Of a stretch of DNA of 64,000 nucleotides, positions 7,894 to 18,665 are shown in pieces. The stretch comes from Clostridiales bacterium. GTDB taxonomy: Bacteria; Bacillota; Clostridia; Lachnospirales; WQUN01. Within the stretch, counting starts at the first letter, position 1, and each line of letters begins with the position of its first letter. Below the pieces are notes generated by a model that saw nothing but the letters and a program-made list of their open reading frames with translations, was not told where the DNA came from and made no database searches. The translations under genes were made by a program, and so were the position numbers. The stretch is from positions 1 to 64,000 of the forward strand of contig JAISWZ010000649.1 in the NCBI GenBank assembly GCA_031270945.1, written 5' to 3'.

Positions 7894-8994
7894 TTGCGCC
7901 GAATTGGAGTGATTGATATTAAAGCCACCAATCCAAGCTACAAGGTCTTAGCAGTTATCCTGATTATTGTATATGGTTTGCTTTATACCATCCCCGGCAC
8001 ATTTAAAGCCCTTTATAGCAAAGCAGTCACCTACCGCGAGGAAACCGAAGATCTGTTGAAAACCATTTTAAATGAGCCCTATTCTTTGGAAATCTCAAAA
8101 GTCGAGATCATCGCTCTCGACTACTACAAAAACGACTTTTCCACTTATTATATGGAAGATGACAAAGACGGCAAATTGTTCAACGTCATCCTCATAAACC
8201 AGCCGATGATGGCGTTCGTCACGTTCAAGGCAAACAACGCCTCGCGTGAGTTGGTTGAAGAGACGCTGGCCTTTGTCGGAGGCGGGCCTGTCTATGCCGC
8301 CACCCCGAACGGCCGGTCGCAAACCGTTAACCCCGAAAAGGCTGGCGGCCTGTATACAAGCGGGCGCTATGACGAATTGGCCAGAGCTGTTTACAGCGAC
8401 CAAACAAAAGCCACGTACAAGACTTTTAAAGCCAAGTATTACGTGATCAGCGACACCATAATGGTTCTTGACGATTACGTAACCGTGTTTTACGTCTTCC
8501 TCCTGACCTTTACCTTAGGCGTTTGGATGTTCGTCAGATACAGGCGCAATTACAACAGCCGCCAGTATATCCTGAAGGTCCAGGCGGTCCAAAGCATCGT
8601 TGATGACATCTACTCAGACATAATAATGCCTTCAGACGCCGAGATCCTTGAGCTGAACAAGATGCCCTGCAATGTATGGATTGATTACGGCTCCCTTTGG
8701 ATACTTCAAAGCAAAGACTCCTTATTTGACAAGCTTTTTAAGAAGCTGGAACTCTATACTTCGGAAGACGACATCAAAAGCAAGCTGTATTCAACCGCGA
8801 TCAAGCTTAGGGACATCAAAGAGATTCTTGCCAAAAGCGACACTGAGTTCTCCATTGGCTACACTTTCAACAGCGAGCCCAGAGAGCTAGCATTTACCCT
8901 GCCGTCATCAGAATTCATCGGACGGCTCCGCGCTGGCATCAGAATCGAATGCGGCATTGACATGCCGCTCAAGAAAGACCTTCGCACCAGTTAG
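7894..8994 (+). CDS. Membrane protein of unknown function, two TM segments
   Basis: No family recognised. A hydrophobic helix near the N-terminus (VLAVILIIVYGLLYTIPG) and a second at about residue 190-210 (FYVFLLTFTLGVWMFV) followed by RYRR bracket an extracytoplasmic domain of about 160 aa. The C-terminal 150 residues are then cytoplasmic. The TTG at 7894 is the only upstream conventional start, but it lacks an RBS. GGAG at 7906-7909 is 8 bases before an in-frame ATT at 7918, which would give MKATNPSYKVLAV; the true start may be this AUU. The coordinates give the longest frame. Confidence 0.7.
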   Translation: MRRIGVIDIKATNPSYKVLAVILIIVYGLLYTIPGTFKALYSKAVTYREETEDLLKTILNEPYSLEISKVEIIALDYYKNDFSTYYMEDDKDGKLFNVILINQPMMAFVTFKANNASRELVEETLAFVGGGPVYAATPNGRSQTVNPEKAGGLYTSGRYDELARAVYSDQTKATYKTFKAKYYVISDTIMVLDDYVTVFYVFLLTFTLGVWMFVRYRRNYNSRQYILKVQAVQSIVDDIYSDIIMPSDAEILELNKMPCNVWIDYGSLWILQSKDSLFDKLFKKLELYTSEDDIKSKLYSTAIKLRDIKEILAKSDTEFSIGYTFNSEPRELAFTLPSSEFIGRLRAGIRIECGIDMPLKKDLRTS

Positions 8995-9215
8995 AGCTGA
9001 TCTCTTAGCCGCAAACAGGGCAATCGGTCGCTAATGGCGAGCCCTTCGCCGTTACGCGCGTGTCCTAGCGGACAGCAGCAATCATCCCTATGAAAATCAG
9101 GATGCTAACGATTATTCAATCCTATTTCATACTGATCATTGGCATCTGTCACAATAATTAACAAGTCGCAGCGCATTGAGTTCCATGTTTAGTACATATA
9201 TCCTGTTTGCCATTA
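8995..9215. other. Intergenic stretch without recognised content
   Basis: No ORF, hairpin terminator or promoter is convincing here; it leads into the nested repeat. Confidence 0.4.
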
Positions 9216-9416
9216 GAGCATATCCCAAAATTCCGCAAGTGGCGCAGGAAAAGTTATGCGATGCCTTAAGTGCATATCCCAAAATTAATTCCATGGCTTG
9301 AAAAATTCCGACGTTTAAGCATTCGCCAGGAATTTTTCGGCGCCTTGATGGAATTTTGGGATATGCACTAACGCGTTACTTTTCCAAGCCCTAAGATTAA
9401 TTTGGGGATATGCTCT
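9216..9416. mobile_element. GCATATCCC-family repeat interrupted by a second copy
   Basis: The outer copy (9216-9268 plus 9371-9416) is split by a complete inner copy. Removing the inner one restores GATGCC-TTAA-CGCG, matching the uninterrupted homologue near 27440 (GATGC-TTTAA-CGCG). The outer copy is therefore older, and the family moves by insertion. Confidence 0.75.
9269..9369. mobile_element. Inner, younger GCATATCCC-family copy
   Basis: Complete element, AGTGCATATCCC to GGGATATGCACT, flanked by TA on both sides where the reconstructed target has one TA. This fits the TA duplication typical of IS630/Tc1-mariner-type mobilisation (family knowledge plus inference). Confidence 0.7.
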
Positions 9417-9436
9417 CAAACCCCAGTCAATTCAAT

Positions 9437-9524
9437 GCCTCCATGGAGCCTGCGGCTCCCTGGAGGCGCAAAAGAGCGCCATGCCTGCGGCATGGCGCTT
9501 CTTTTGGTCTTTTTTTTTTTTTTT
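9437..9524. terminator. Double hairpin and long T-tract
   Basis: Hairpin 9437-9467 (GCCTCCA..GAGCC/GGCTC..TGGAGGC) is followed by hairpin 9475-9499 (AGCGCCATGCC tgc GGCATGGCGCT) and a run of T ending at 9524. On the minus strand the second hairpin is followed by CTTTTG, so it can also end guaA. Confidence 0.7.
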
Positions 9525-9552
9525 CGCAGTGCCCAACCTTAATCTAAGCATC

Positions 9553-11085
9553 TCACTCCCACTCTATCGTAGCAGGGGGCTTAGACGTAATGTCGTAAAC
9601 AACTCGGTTGACATTTGGCACTTCATTTACTATCCTGTTTGAAACGGTCTTAAGCACGCTGTGCGGGATCTCCGCCCAGTCAGCTGTCATGGCGTCAGTG
9701 CTTGCAACAGCCCTGAGGGCTATGGCATGGGCGTATGTGCGCTCATCCCCCATTACTCCAACTGACAAAAGATTCGGAATGACAGCGAAGTACTGCCAGA
9801 TGTCTCGATCCAGGCCAGCCTTTGCAATCTCCTCTCGGAAAATGAAGTCTGCCTTTCTCAAGATCTCAAGCTTCTCCTCGGTCACTTCCCCAAGGCATCT
9901 TACAGCTAGGCCAGGTCCAGGGAAGGGCTGGCGGTAAACCATTCTGTCAGGCATTCCCAACGCGACTCCAAGCCGTCTTACCTCGTCCTTGAATAGGCTT
10001 CTCAGCGGCTCTATTATCTCCTTGAAGTCAACAGCCTGAGGAAGCCCGCCTACGTTGTGATGGCTTTTTATTACAGCGGCGTTCTTGCTTCCGCTTTCTA
10101 TGACGTCTGGATAAATGGTGCCTTGAACCAGGTAGTCCACTTGGCCTATCTTTTTGCTTTCTTCTTCAAATACACGTATGAACTCTTCGCCTATGGCCTT
10201 TCTCTTCTTTTCAGGATCCGTGACTCCGGCAAGCTTTTGGAGGAACCTGTCAGACGCGTCCACTTTGACAAAGTTCATGTCATACTTTTTCTTGAAAAGC
10301 TCTTCAACCTCTTTCGCTTCATTTAGCCTAAGAAGCCCGTTGTCTACAAAAACGCAGATGAGATCCTTGCCTATAGCCCTATTTAGAAGCACTGCGGCAA
10401 CAGAAGAGTCAACTCCGCCAGACAGGGCGCAGAGCGCCTTTTTGCCTTCAAGCTTTTGCTTGAGCCCTGCGACAGCTTCAGCCGCGAAGTCTTCCATTCT
10501 CCAGTCAGCGCAGGCCTGGCAGATATTAAGGAAGTTTCTGAGAATGTCATCTCCCTGGGGGGTATGGACCACCTCAGGATGAAACTGCACTCCATAGAGC
10601 TTTTTTTCATTGTTTGATATGGCCGCTTTCTCGCATGACGGGGTTGAAGCGACAACCCTAAACCCGGGAGGCGTCTTGGATATCTGGTAAGTATGGCTCA
10701 TCCAACAAAGCCCTTCAGGATCGAGCCCCCAGAAGAGAGGATCCTCTAGCCTGAAGGCCACCCTAGCGCTTCCATATTCTCTGATATCCGAAGCTTCGAC
10801 TGAGCCTCCCAGCATATGCCCCATAAGCTGGCATCCGTAACATATGCCCAGTATCGGAACTCCAAGCTCAAAGACTTTTGGATCTGGCAACGGAGCGTCT
10901 TTGTCAGTCACTACCGCTGGCCCTCCGGTGAATATGATCCCTTTCGGATTCTTTTTTTTAATTTCTTCGATGGACGCGTCAAATGGAAGCATTTCGCTGT
11001 AAACGCTCAAATCGCGGATCCGTCGGACAATAAGTTGATTGTATTGGCCTCCAAAATCCATAACCAGTATAGTGTCGCGGTTCAT
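9553..11085 (-). CDS. guaA: GMP synthase (glutamine-hydrolysing)
   Basis: A 510-aa enzyme converting XMP, glutamine and ATP to GMP, the last step of guanine nucleotide synthesis, in the cytoplasm. The N-terminal class I glutamine amidotransferase has the nucleophile motif [11 protein letters not shown] (Cys about 83) and FHPEV. The ATP-pyrophosphatase P-loop is [11 protein letters not shown] (about residue 224). The C-terminal dimerisation domain ends [11 protein letters not shown], typical of the family, and length is normal. GGAGGGTCAC precedes the ATG. It lies 39 bp downstream of guaB, so the two are co-transcribed. Confidence 0.97.
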   Translation of the reverse strand: MNRDTILVMDFGGQYNQLIVRRIRDLSVYSEMLPFDASIEEIKKKNPKGIIFTGGPAVVTDKDAPLPDPKVFELGVPILGICYGCQLMGHMLGGSVEASDIREYGSARVAFRLEDPLFWGLDPEGLCWMSHTYQISKTPPGFRVVASTPSCEKAAISNNEKKLYGVQFHPEVVHTPQGDDILRNFLNICQACADWRMEDFAAEAVAGLKQKLEGKKALCALSGGVDSSVAAVLLNRAIGKDLICVFVDNGLLRLNEAKEVEELFKKKYDMNFVKVDASDRFLQKLAGVTDPEKKRKAIGEEFIRVFEEESKKIGQVDYLVQGTIYPDVIESGSKNAAVIKSHHNVGGLPQAVDFKEIIEPLRSLFKDEVRRLGVALGMPDRMVYRQPFPGPGLAVRCLGEVTEEKLEILRKADFIFREEIAKAGLDRDIWQYFAVIPNLLSVGVMGDERTYAHAIALRAVASTDAMTADWAEIPHSVLKTVSNRIVNEVPNVNRVVYDITSKPPATIEWE

Positions 11086-11124
11086 GTGACCCTCCAGTGG
11101 CGAGCTGGGCTCGCTTTCTCTTGT

Positions 11125-12714
<1,590 letters not shown>

Positions 12715-12716
12715 TT

Positions 12717-12745
12717 AGTTTATCAAAAATACCTGCGGATGTCAA
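12717..12745 (-). promoter_or_regulatory. guaBA promoter
   Basis: On the minus strand TTGACA and TAAACT are separated by exactly 17 bp, giving a leader of about 120 nt before guaB. No purine riboswitch core was recognised in that leader. Confidence 0.7.
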
Positions 12746-12817
12746 ACTGGGGTTCTTCAAGATAATGCCAACATCAAGCCTTTTTGAAAATGCCGCGAGC
12801 GCCAAATCCGAGGCAGA

Positions 12818-12836
12818 TTCTTTTTGGGATATGCCC
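12818..12836. mobile_element. Solo right end of the hairpin-repeat family
   Basis: TTTTTGGGATATGCCCTTA matches the family right terminus; the rest is absent or too diverged to see. Confidence 0.4.
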
Positions 12837-12896
12837 TTATCAGAAAACGAATAATAGTCTTGATGAATCGTCCATTTCTGACTATAATAGTACTAA

Positions 12897-12996
12897 GAGC
12901 ATATCCCAAAATTATATCCGAGGCACCGGAAAAATCCGGCGTTGAAGCATTCGCCAGGATTTTTCCGGTGCCATTTCGGAATTTTGGGATATGCAC
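12897..12996. mobile_element. GCATATCCC-family hairpin repeat, full copy
   Basis: A prototype about 100 bp long: TA-flanked ends, arms GGCACCGGAAAAATCC / GGATTTTTCCGGTGCC and centre GTTGAAGCATTCG. It ends about 70 bp upstream of the phospho-sugar mutase start. Confidence 0.8.
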
Positions 12997-13064
12997 TAAG
13001 CCGTGGACGTTTGCCGCAAGAGGCGGCAAAGCTCTTGGCGGCGAGGCTTTCAAAGGAGGATCAC

Positions 13065-14786
13065 ATGTCGGAATACAGGGCAGAGTACGAGCGTTGGCTC
13101 AATGACGAGGCGATAGACGAGAAGACGAAGCAGGAGCTGGCCTCCATCGCCGATGAAAACGAGATAAAAGAGCGGTTCTTCAAGAACTTGGAATTCGGCA
13201 CTGGCGGGTTGAGGGGCGTGCTGGGTGCCGGAACCAACAGGATGAACATCTACACTGTCAGAAAAGCCACACAGGGCCTGGCGAACTATATCGTCAAGCA
13301 AGGGCCCGAAGCTGTCTCCATGGGCGTAGCCATAGCCCATGACAACAGGCGCATGTCGCGCGAGTTTTGCGTGGAAGCCGCTCTGGTGCTTAACGGGAAC
13401 GGAATCAAGACCTACATCTTTGACTCCCTTCGCCCAACCCCGGTCCTTTCCTTTGCGGTAAGGCACTTTCACTGCACTGCTGGAGCTGTGGTGACAGCCA
13501 GCCATAACCCTCCAGAGTACAATGGATACAAAGTGTACTGGTCAGACGGAGGGCAGACTCCCTACCCAAGAGACGAGGACATCATAACCGAGGTCAACAA
13601 GGTAAGCTTTTCTGACATCAAAGTCGCGAACCAAAAGGAAGCAGAAGAACAGGGCTTGTTCAACGTTGCAGGGCCGGAGGTTGACGACGCCTTCATAGAG
13701 GCCGTGAAGGCCCAGATGATCAATCCTGAGATCGCAAAGAGCTCAGATCTCGAAATAGTATATACCCCGCTTCACGGAACAGGGAACATCCCTGTAAGAA
13801 GGGCGCTGAGCGAGGCCGGGTTCAAGAATGTCCACGTAGTTCCAGAGCAAGAGCTTCCAGATTCCGAATTCTCGACAGTCAGCTACCCCAACCCTGAGGA
13901 TCCCAAGGCTTTCGCCCTGGCGAGAGCGCTGGCTGACAGCGTTCATGCCGACTTGATAGTAGGCACTGATCCAGACGCTGACAGGGTAGGCGTCATTGTC
14001 AAGGACGAAAGCGGAGAGTGGGCAATACTCACAGGAAACATGACTGGCGTCATCCTTGAGGAATACATCCTTTCCCAGAAGAAGGCCAAAGGCGAGCTTC
14101 CCACAAACGCCGCCATAGTCTCAACCATTGTGTCGACCGACCTTGCCCAGAAGATAGCCGAAGCCTATGGCGCTTCTTACTTCAACGTCCTGACTGGGTT
14201 CAAGTACATCGGCGAGAAGATCAAGGAGTTCGAGGCAACCGGATCCCATGAGTTCCTCTTTGGGTTTGAGGAAAGCTACGGAAGCCTTGCCGGAACCCAT
14301 GCAAGAGACAAGGACGCTGTTGTCTCAACCCTCTTGGCCTGTGAAGCGGCCGCTTACTACGCCTCAAAAGGCAAGTCCCTGCTTGACGCTCTCCACGACA
14401 TCTATGAAAAGTACGGATACTACAAAGAGACTATTGAAAGCATAACCCTCAAAGGCATCCAGGGCCTGGAGGACATGCAGAAGATCATGGCAGGGCTGAG
14501 AAGCGCTCCTCCCGCCCTGATAAATGGCGTGAAAGTGATAGAGGCCAGAGACTACAAGACCCAGATCGTCAGAAGCTTTGACGGCTTCCCGGATCAGGCG
14601 ACAAACCTGCCAGTCTCGGATGTCCTCTACTACGTTCTGCAAGACGGATCATGGTTCTGCGTACGCCCCTCAGGCACAGAGCCCAAGATAAAGATTTACT
14701 TTGGAGTAAAGGGCAAGTGCGCAGACGACGCTGGCATCAAGCTTAACGCGCTTAAAAGCGGCGTGATTGCCGCGATGGGGGTTTAG
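13065..14786 (+). CDS. Phosphoglucomutase/phosphomannomutase family (phospho-sugar mutase)
   Basis: A 573-aa alpha-D-phosphohexomutase, interconverting 1- and 6-phosphates of glucose or mannose via a phosphoserine. Motifs are in order: catalytic serine loop TASHNPPEYNG (about residue 145), metal-binding DPDADRVG, sugar-binding GFEESYG, and phosphate-binding RPSGTEPKIKIY near the C-terminus. Length and the N-terminal FGTGGLRGVLGAGTNRMN fit the PgcA-like clade of Firmicutes. The start is placed at the ATG after AAAGGAGGATCAC; the longer ORF-track start runs back into a hairpin repeat. A terminator follows, so it is monocistronic. Confidence 0.95.
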   Translation: MSEYRAEYERWLNDEAIDEKTKQELASIADENEIKERFFKNLEFGTGGLRGVLGAGTNRMNIYTVRKATQGLANYIVKQGPEAVSMGVAIAHDNRRMSREFCVEAALVLNGNGIKTYIFDSLRPTPVLSFAVRHFHCTAGAVVTASHNPPEYNGYKVYWSDGGQTPYPRDEDIITEVNKVSFSDIKVANQKEAEEQGLFNVAGPEVDDAFIEAVKAQMINPEIAKSSDLEIVYTPLHGTGNIPVRRALSEAGFKNVHVVPEQELPDSEFSTVSYPNPEDPKAFALARALADSVHADLIVGTDPDADRVGVIVKDESGEWAILTGNMTGVILEEYILSQKKAKGELPTNAAIVSTIVSTDLAQKIAEAYGASYFNVLTGFKYIGEKIKEFEATGSHEFLFGFEESYGSLAGTHARDKDAVVSTLLACEAAAYYASKGKSLLDALHDIYEKYGYYKETIESITLKGIQGLEDMQKIMAGLRSAPPALINGVKVIEARDYKTQIVRSFDGFPDQATNLPVSDVLYYVLQDGSWFCVRPSGTEPKIKIYFGVKGKCADDAGIKLNALKSGVIAAMGV

Positions 14787-14816
14787 TTAAAAAGCCAAAA
14801 CCCAAAGCATAAAGCA

Positions 14817-14852
14817 GCCCCCAGCAAGCCTAACGGCTTGCTGGGGGCTTTT
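14817..14852 (+). terminator. Rho-independent terminator
   Basis: GCCCCCAGCAAGCC pairs with GGCTTGCTGGGGGC around TAAC, followed by TTTT. Confidence 0.85.
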
Positions 14853-14878
14853 CCAATAAAATTTTGGAGATGATTAAC

Positions 14879-15127
14879 ATGACTTCATTTGAAGAATCAT
14901 GGCTGAAAATTCATAATGACAAATTTAAAAAACTGAGAGCCACAACGTCCAGCGCTGATACATTTCCTTCTATGACAGAAATAGAGGATTCTTGCGTTGA
15001 TATTCTTGGAGACCTAAAAGCCCTTATGGCAGAAGAACTTAAAGATGTCCTAAAAGATCGCTATGCAGAAAGCGAAGTGAATGCAATGACCAATAGGTTG
15101 TTTTCAAATGATCTTCCAACAGCCTGA
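14879..15127 (+). CDS. Small acidic helical protein, unknown
   Basis: 82 aa starting MTSFEESWLK, after TTGGAGATG. Mostly helical, with acidic central and C-terminal segments (ELKDVLKDRYAESEVNAM). No family recognised and no cysteines in pairs. It stands alone between the mutase terminator and a hairpin repeat. RBS and even composition make it a probable real gene. Confidence 0.6.
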   Translation: MTSFEESWLKIHNDKFKKLRATTSSADTFPSMTEIEDSCVDILGDLKALMAEELKDVLKDRYAESEVNAMTNRLFSNDLPTA

Positions 15128-15308
15128 CCATTGCTCATGCATCTTTTCTAAACTGGCACACTGCATTTCCTTTCTCTTGACTTAACATATAAAAAGCTGT
15201 ACAATAATTGAACGAAGATCATCAAACTGTTTATGCAAGCTTGCCTTATGAGTCTTAACATTCATGGGCGAAACTGCCAAAGGCAGGGTTGCTGTCCGCT
15301 ATGCTCTA

Positions 15309-15375
15309 AGAGCGTATCCCCAAATTAAATCGGAGGATTGGAAAGTCTGTCCTATTTTCGTAATTTTGGGATATT
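15309..15375. mobile_element. GCATATCCC-family repeat, internally deleted copy
   Basis: Left end GAGCGTATCCCCAAATT and right end AATTTTGGGATAT are recognisable with a shortened interior, just upstream of the metallophosphoesterase gene. Confidence 0.55.
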
Positions 15376-15412
15376 AACTAAGTGAGGGCATACCTGAAGG
15401 GGGGCAAAATAG

Positions 15413-16696
15413 ACGCGCATAATCAAGAAATTAGCCGCGCAGGCCATAGCGGCGCTGTTTATGCTAGCTTTTCTAACCGCATTGGCAACGCTGTCAGGTT
15501 GCGCAAGCAGCAAAGAGCCGCCAAAGGCCTTGTCTATCGTGTTTGCCAGCGACCTGCACCACCTTTCGCCTGAGATGACTGACTATGGCGAAAACTTCAT
15601 GGACATCATAAAGCATGGCGACGGCAAGGTGACTCACTATACTACAGAGATAACAAAAGCCTTTGTCTCTCAGATTTTAAGCGTTTCACCAGACGCCGTG
15701 GTGCTTAGCGGAGACATAACGCTAAATGGAGACGCAACAAGCCATGAAGAGCTGGCAGTCATGCTTGCGCCTCTTGTTGAAGCTGGGATAGGCGTTTATG
15801 TTATTCCTGGAAACCATGACGTTGACGGAACCGCTTACATCTTTTCAGGAGAGGACATACTGCCGATTGACGCGGTGACCATTCCCGAATTCGCTGAAAT
15901 TTACGACGGCTTGGGATACAGCTCAGCCTTTTCAAGAGATGAGAGCTCACTTAGTTACACTGCGAAGCTGAATGAAGATCTATGGCTTTTGATGATAGAC
16001 GTCAACGGCAATGACGCAAAAAGCATAATCACTGAGAACACGCTTTCATGGGCGAAAAAGCAGCTGGAAAAGGCAAAGAAGGCTGGGGCGACGGTTATCG
16101 GAGTCAGCCATCAAAACCTGCTGGTTCACAGCAGCCGGTTTCAGTTTGGCTACCAGATGGTCATGGCTGAGGATTTGATCGCTCTTTATAAAAAGTACGG
16201 GGTGAAGACGCATTTTAGCGGGCACTTGCACATTCAGCACATCCAAGAGGAAAGCGGGATCACTGACATTGCTTCTTCTTGCATAGCGGTATCGCCTAGC
16301 CAATACGGAGTGCTAAGCATTGCGTCTGATCGTTCCATGTCTTATCAGACCTATCCAGTAGACGTATCGGCATGGGCAAGCCAAAACGGAGTGACTGATG
16401 AGAACCTTTTGAATTTCGCCCAGTATTCCGCTGACTTCTTTGATTACACAACAGAGTACAAGACCATAGCCAGGCTGGAGTCTGACACTCTCCCTGAAGA
16501 GGACCGGGAGGAAATGAAGGCTTTCGCCATAGAGGCAAACCGAAGGTACTTTGACGGCACTTTATCCATCTTCCTCAATTTTGGTTCCGGTCTTGCCTTA
16601 TGGAAGAAAAATCTTCCTGACTCATCTTACATAAGCTATATTGAAAGCATGGCGCAAGAGTCCCCTCGCGACATGAACCGCTGGCCTTGGGAGTAG
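15413..16696 (+). CDS. Calcineurin-like metallophosphoesterase lipoprotein
   Basis: Secreted, membrane-anchored phosphoesterase. Metal-binding motifs in order: ASDLHHLS (D-x-H), LSGDITLNGD, IPGNHDVDG, GVSHQ and FSGHLHIQHI (GHxH). Substrate unknown. The ATG at 15461 of the ORF track would leave a signal peptide without basic residues. The frame is open upstream and reads MRIIKKLAAQAIAALFMLAF then LTALATLSGC, an ideal lipoprotein signal, if translation begins at ACG 15413, which lies 8 bases after AAGGGGGG. No ATG, GTG or TTG exists between the upstream stop and 15461, so a non-AUG start is likely. Confidence 0.85.
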   Translation, partial: TRIIKKLAAQAIAALFMLAFLTALATLSGCASSKEPPKALSIVFASDLHHLSPEMTDYGENFMDIIKHGDGKVTHYTTEITKAFVSQILSVSPDAVVLSGDITLNGDATSHEELAVMLAPLVEAGIGVYVIPGNHDVDGTAYIFSGEDILPIDAVTIPEFAEIYDGLGYSSAFSRDESSLSYTAKLNEDLWLLMIDVNGNDAKSIITENTLSWAKKQLEKAKKAGATVIGVSHQNLLVHSSRFQFGYQMVMAEDLIALYKKYGVKTHFSGHLHIQHIQEESGITDIASSCIAVSPSQYGVLSIASDRSMSYQTYPVDVSAWASQNGVTDENLLNFAQYSADFFDYTTEYKTIARLESDTLPEEDREEMKAFAIEANRRYFDGTLSIFLNFGSGLALWKKNLPDSSYISYIESMAQESPRDMNRWPWE

Positions 16697-16710
16697 GCTG
16701 CTATACCCGA

Positions 16711-16838
16711 GAGCATATCCCAAAATTATATCCGAGGCACCGAAAAAATCCGGATGTTCGCTCGCAGAAGCCCGAGCAAACTAGTTGAAGCATTCGCCAA
16801 GATTTTTTCGGCGCCATTTCGGAATTTTGGGATATGCA
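16711..16838. mobile_element. GCATATCCC-family repeat carrying an internal hairpin insert
   Basis: Full copy with the extra palindrome GCTCG-CAGAAGCC-CGAGC in the left arm, before the TTGAAGCATTCGCC block. Located about 80 bp upstream of the sulfatase start. Confidence 0.75.
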
Positions 16839-16916
16839 TTGATGGATGATTGCGCAAAATCATCCATCATTTTTAGGGTATGCGCTAATAATATGCATGT
16901 TAGGGAGTAATAAACT

Positions 16917-18500
16917 GTGAAAGCAGTAATGGTGATGTTTGACTCGCTCAATCGCGCAATGCTTGAGCCATATGGCTGCAGCTGGACAAAAACACCGAAC
17001 TTCACGCGTCTGGCGGAAAAGGCCGTCACATTTGACAACTGTTACGCTGGCAGCCTGCCGTGCATGCCTGCTAGACGCGAACTGCATACAGGACGGTACA
17101 ACTTTCTGCACAGAAGCTGGGGGCCTCTCGAGCCATTCGACGACTCAATGCCGGAAATCCTGAAACGAAACGGCATTTACACCCATCTTGTATCCGACCA
17201 TGCTCATTACTGGGAAGACGGAGGCGGGACATACCACACCCGCTACACCACATGGGAAAGCGCCCGAGGCCAGGAGGGCGACGGTTGGAAAGGCCAGGTT
17301 GCGAACCCGGAAATGCCTGACAACCCGTTCTCCGAATGCTGCCCTCGCGCCACGGAGTTCACAAGGGACACGGGCAACAACATTCGCGTGCAAGACGAAA
17401 TAAACCGGCAATACCTTGACTCCGAAGAAAAAATGCCGCAGGCGGTTACCTTCGCCAACGGAATTGAGTTTATCGAGAAGAACCACGAACAGGACAACTG
17501 GTTCCTTCAGATAGAAACATTCGATCCCCACGAGCCTTTCTTCGCATCGCAACGGTTCAAGGATATGTACCCCGATCCCGACTATGTCGGCAAGGATTTT
17601 GACTGGCCGCCGTACAAGCCCGCGAACGAAGGCCAAGACGTGATTGAGCACGGCAGAAAGCGGTATGCCGCGCTGCTTTCGATGTGCGACTACTACCTCG
17701 GCACCGTGCTTGAAGCTTTTGACAAGCACGGCCTGTGGAATGACACAATGCTGATTGTGAACACCGACCACGGCTTCCTGCTTGGCGAGCATAAGTGGTG
17801 GGGAAAGGGCGTGATGCCCTCTTTTGACGAGATTGCCCATATCCCGCTATTTATCTGGAATCCCAAATTGGGAATAAGCGGCGTACGCCTTGGCGCTCTT
17901 GTTCAGACTATCGATTTAGCCCCGACTTTGCTTGACTATTTCGGCATTGAAATCCCGAAAGACATGCAAGGCAAGCCGCTCTCCGGAGTTATCAGCAAGA
18001 ACTTGCCTGTGCGGGAATACGCATTGTATGGCATCCACGGCGCGCAGGTCAACATCACTGACGGGCAGTACGTTTATATGCGAAGCGAAGTGAACCCTGA
18101 CAGCCTATATGAGTTTACGCTTATGCCTACTCACATGAGAGAGATGTTCAGCCCGAAAGAGCTCAATAACATAGAGCTTGCCGAGCCATTCTCATTCACT
18201 AAAAATTGCCGCGTGATGAAGCTGAAAAACGCGCCGATTACGCGCCCTTTCAAGTTTGATTCAACGCTTTATGCCGTAAATGCCTCTACAGGCGAAATGA
18301 CAAAGATTGATGACGACAAGGAGGAAGTCCGCCTTGCTAACGCGATGGCGAAGCTTATGCGGGACAACGACGCTCCGATAGAGCAATTTGTCCGCATGGG
18401 CTTGCCGCATGAAGGCGAATACACTGGCACGTCAGAAAATAGCAGTAAAGTCATTGCGGAATTGGAAAGCTGCAATTGCGAAAACGAGACAAACATATGA
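16917..18500 (+). CDS. Sulfatase (cysteine-type, formylglycine-dependent)
   Basis: A 527-aa alkaline-phosphatase-fold sulfatase, hydrolysing sulfate esters. The N-terminal metal site is MFDSLNRAMLEPYG. The signature C-x-P-x-R appears as LPCMPARRELHTGR (Cys about 47), which must be converted to formylglycine. A second metal site is NTDHGFLLGEH. No signal peptide is seen, so it is probably cytoplasmic. The GTG start has TAGGGAG 9 bases upstream. The next gene is a radical-SAM sulfatase maturase that would activate it, separated by two inverted-repeat structures. The natural substrate cannot be read from sequence. Confidence 0.9.
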   Translation: MKAVMVMFDSLNRAMLEPYGCSWTKTPNFTRLAEKAVTFDNCYAGSLPCMPARRELHTGRYNFLHRSWGPLEPFDDSMPEILKRNGIYTHLVSDHAHYWEDGGGTYHTRYTTWESARGQEGDGWKGQVANPEMPDNPFSECCPRATEFTRDTGNNIRVQDEINRQYLDSEEKMPQAVTFANGIEFIEKNHEQDNWFLQIETFDPHEPFFASQRFKDMYPDPDYVGKDFDWPPYKPANEGQDVIEHGRKRYAALLSMCDYYLGTVLEAFDKHGLWNDTMLIVNTDHGFLLGEHKWWGKGVMPSFDEIAHIPLFIWNPKLGISGVRLGALVQTIDLAPTLLDYFGIEIPKDMQGKPLSGVISKNLPVREYALYGIHGAQVNITDGQYVYMRSEVNPDSLYEFTLMPTHMREMFSPKELNNIELAEPFSFTKNCRVMKLKNAPITRPFKFDSTLYAVNASTGEMTKIDDDKEEVRLANAMAKLMRDNDAPIEQFVRMGLPHEGEYTGTSENSSKVIAELESCNCENETNI

Positions 18501-18614
18501 TATACTGACGAACGGTATGATTTAGAATTTTCTTATCGTTAGCGAGAGCGGCCCGACTGGGTTCTGAGGCGGGCAACGATAAGAAAATTCCACATTTGAG
18601 CGTTTGTCAGTATA
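18501..18614. mobile_element. 114-bp inverted-repeat element of a second family
   Basis: Outer arms TATACTGACGAACG / CGTTTGTCAGTATA (one mismatch) and inner arms GAATTTTCTTATCGTT / AACGATAAGAAAATTC (perfect, 16 bp) enclose a GC-rich loop. The outer ends begin and end with TA. It directly follows the sulfatase stop codon, so it may also act as its terminator. Confidence 0.6.
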
Positions 18615-18665
18615 GTTGAAGCAACCGCGCGGAATCAACGTTCGACTCCTCTATTTATGGGCGCA

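Noticed and set aside
12942-13064. N-terminal extension of the phospho-sugar mutase
   Set aside because: Lies in a hairpin repeat; AAAGGAGG marks ATG 13065.
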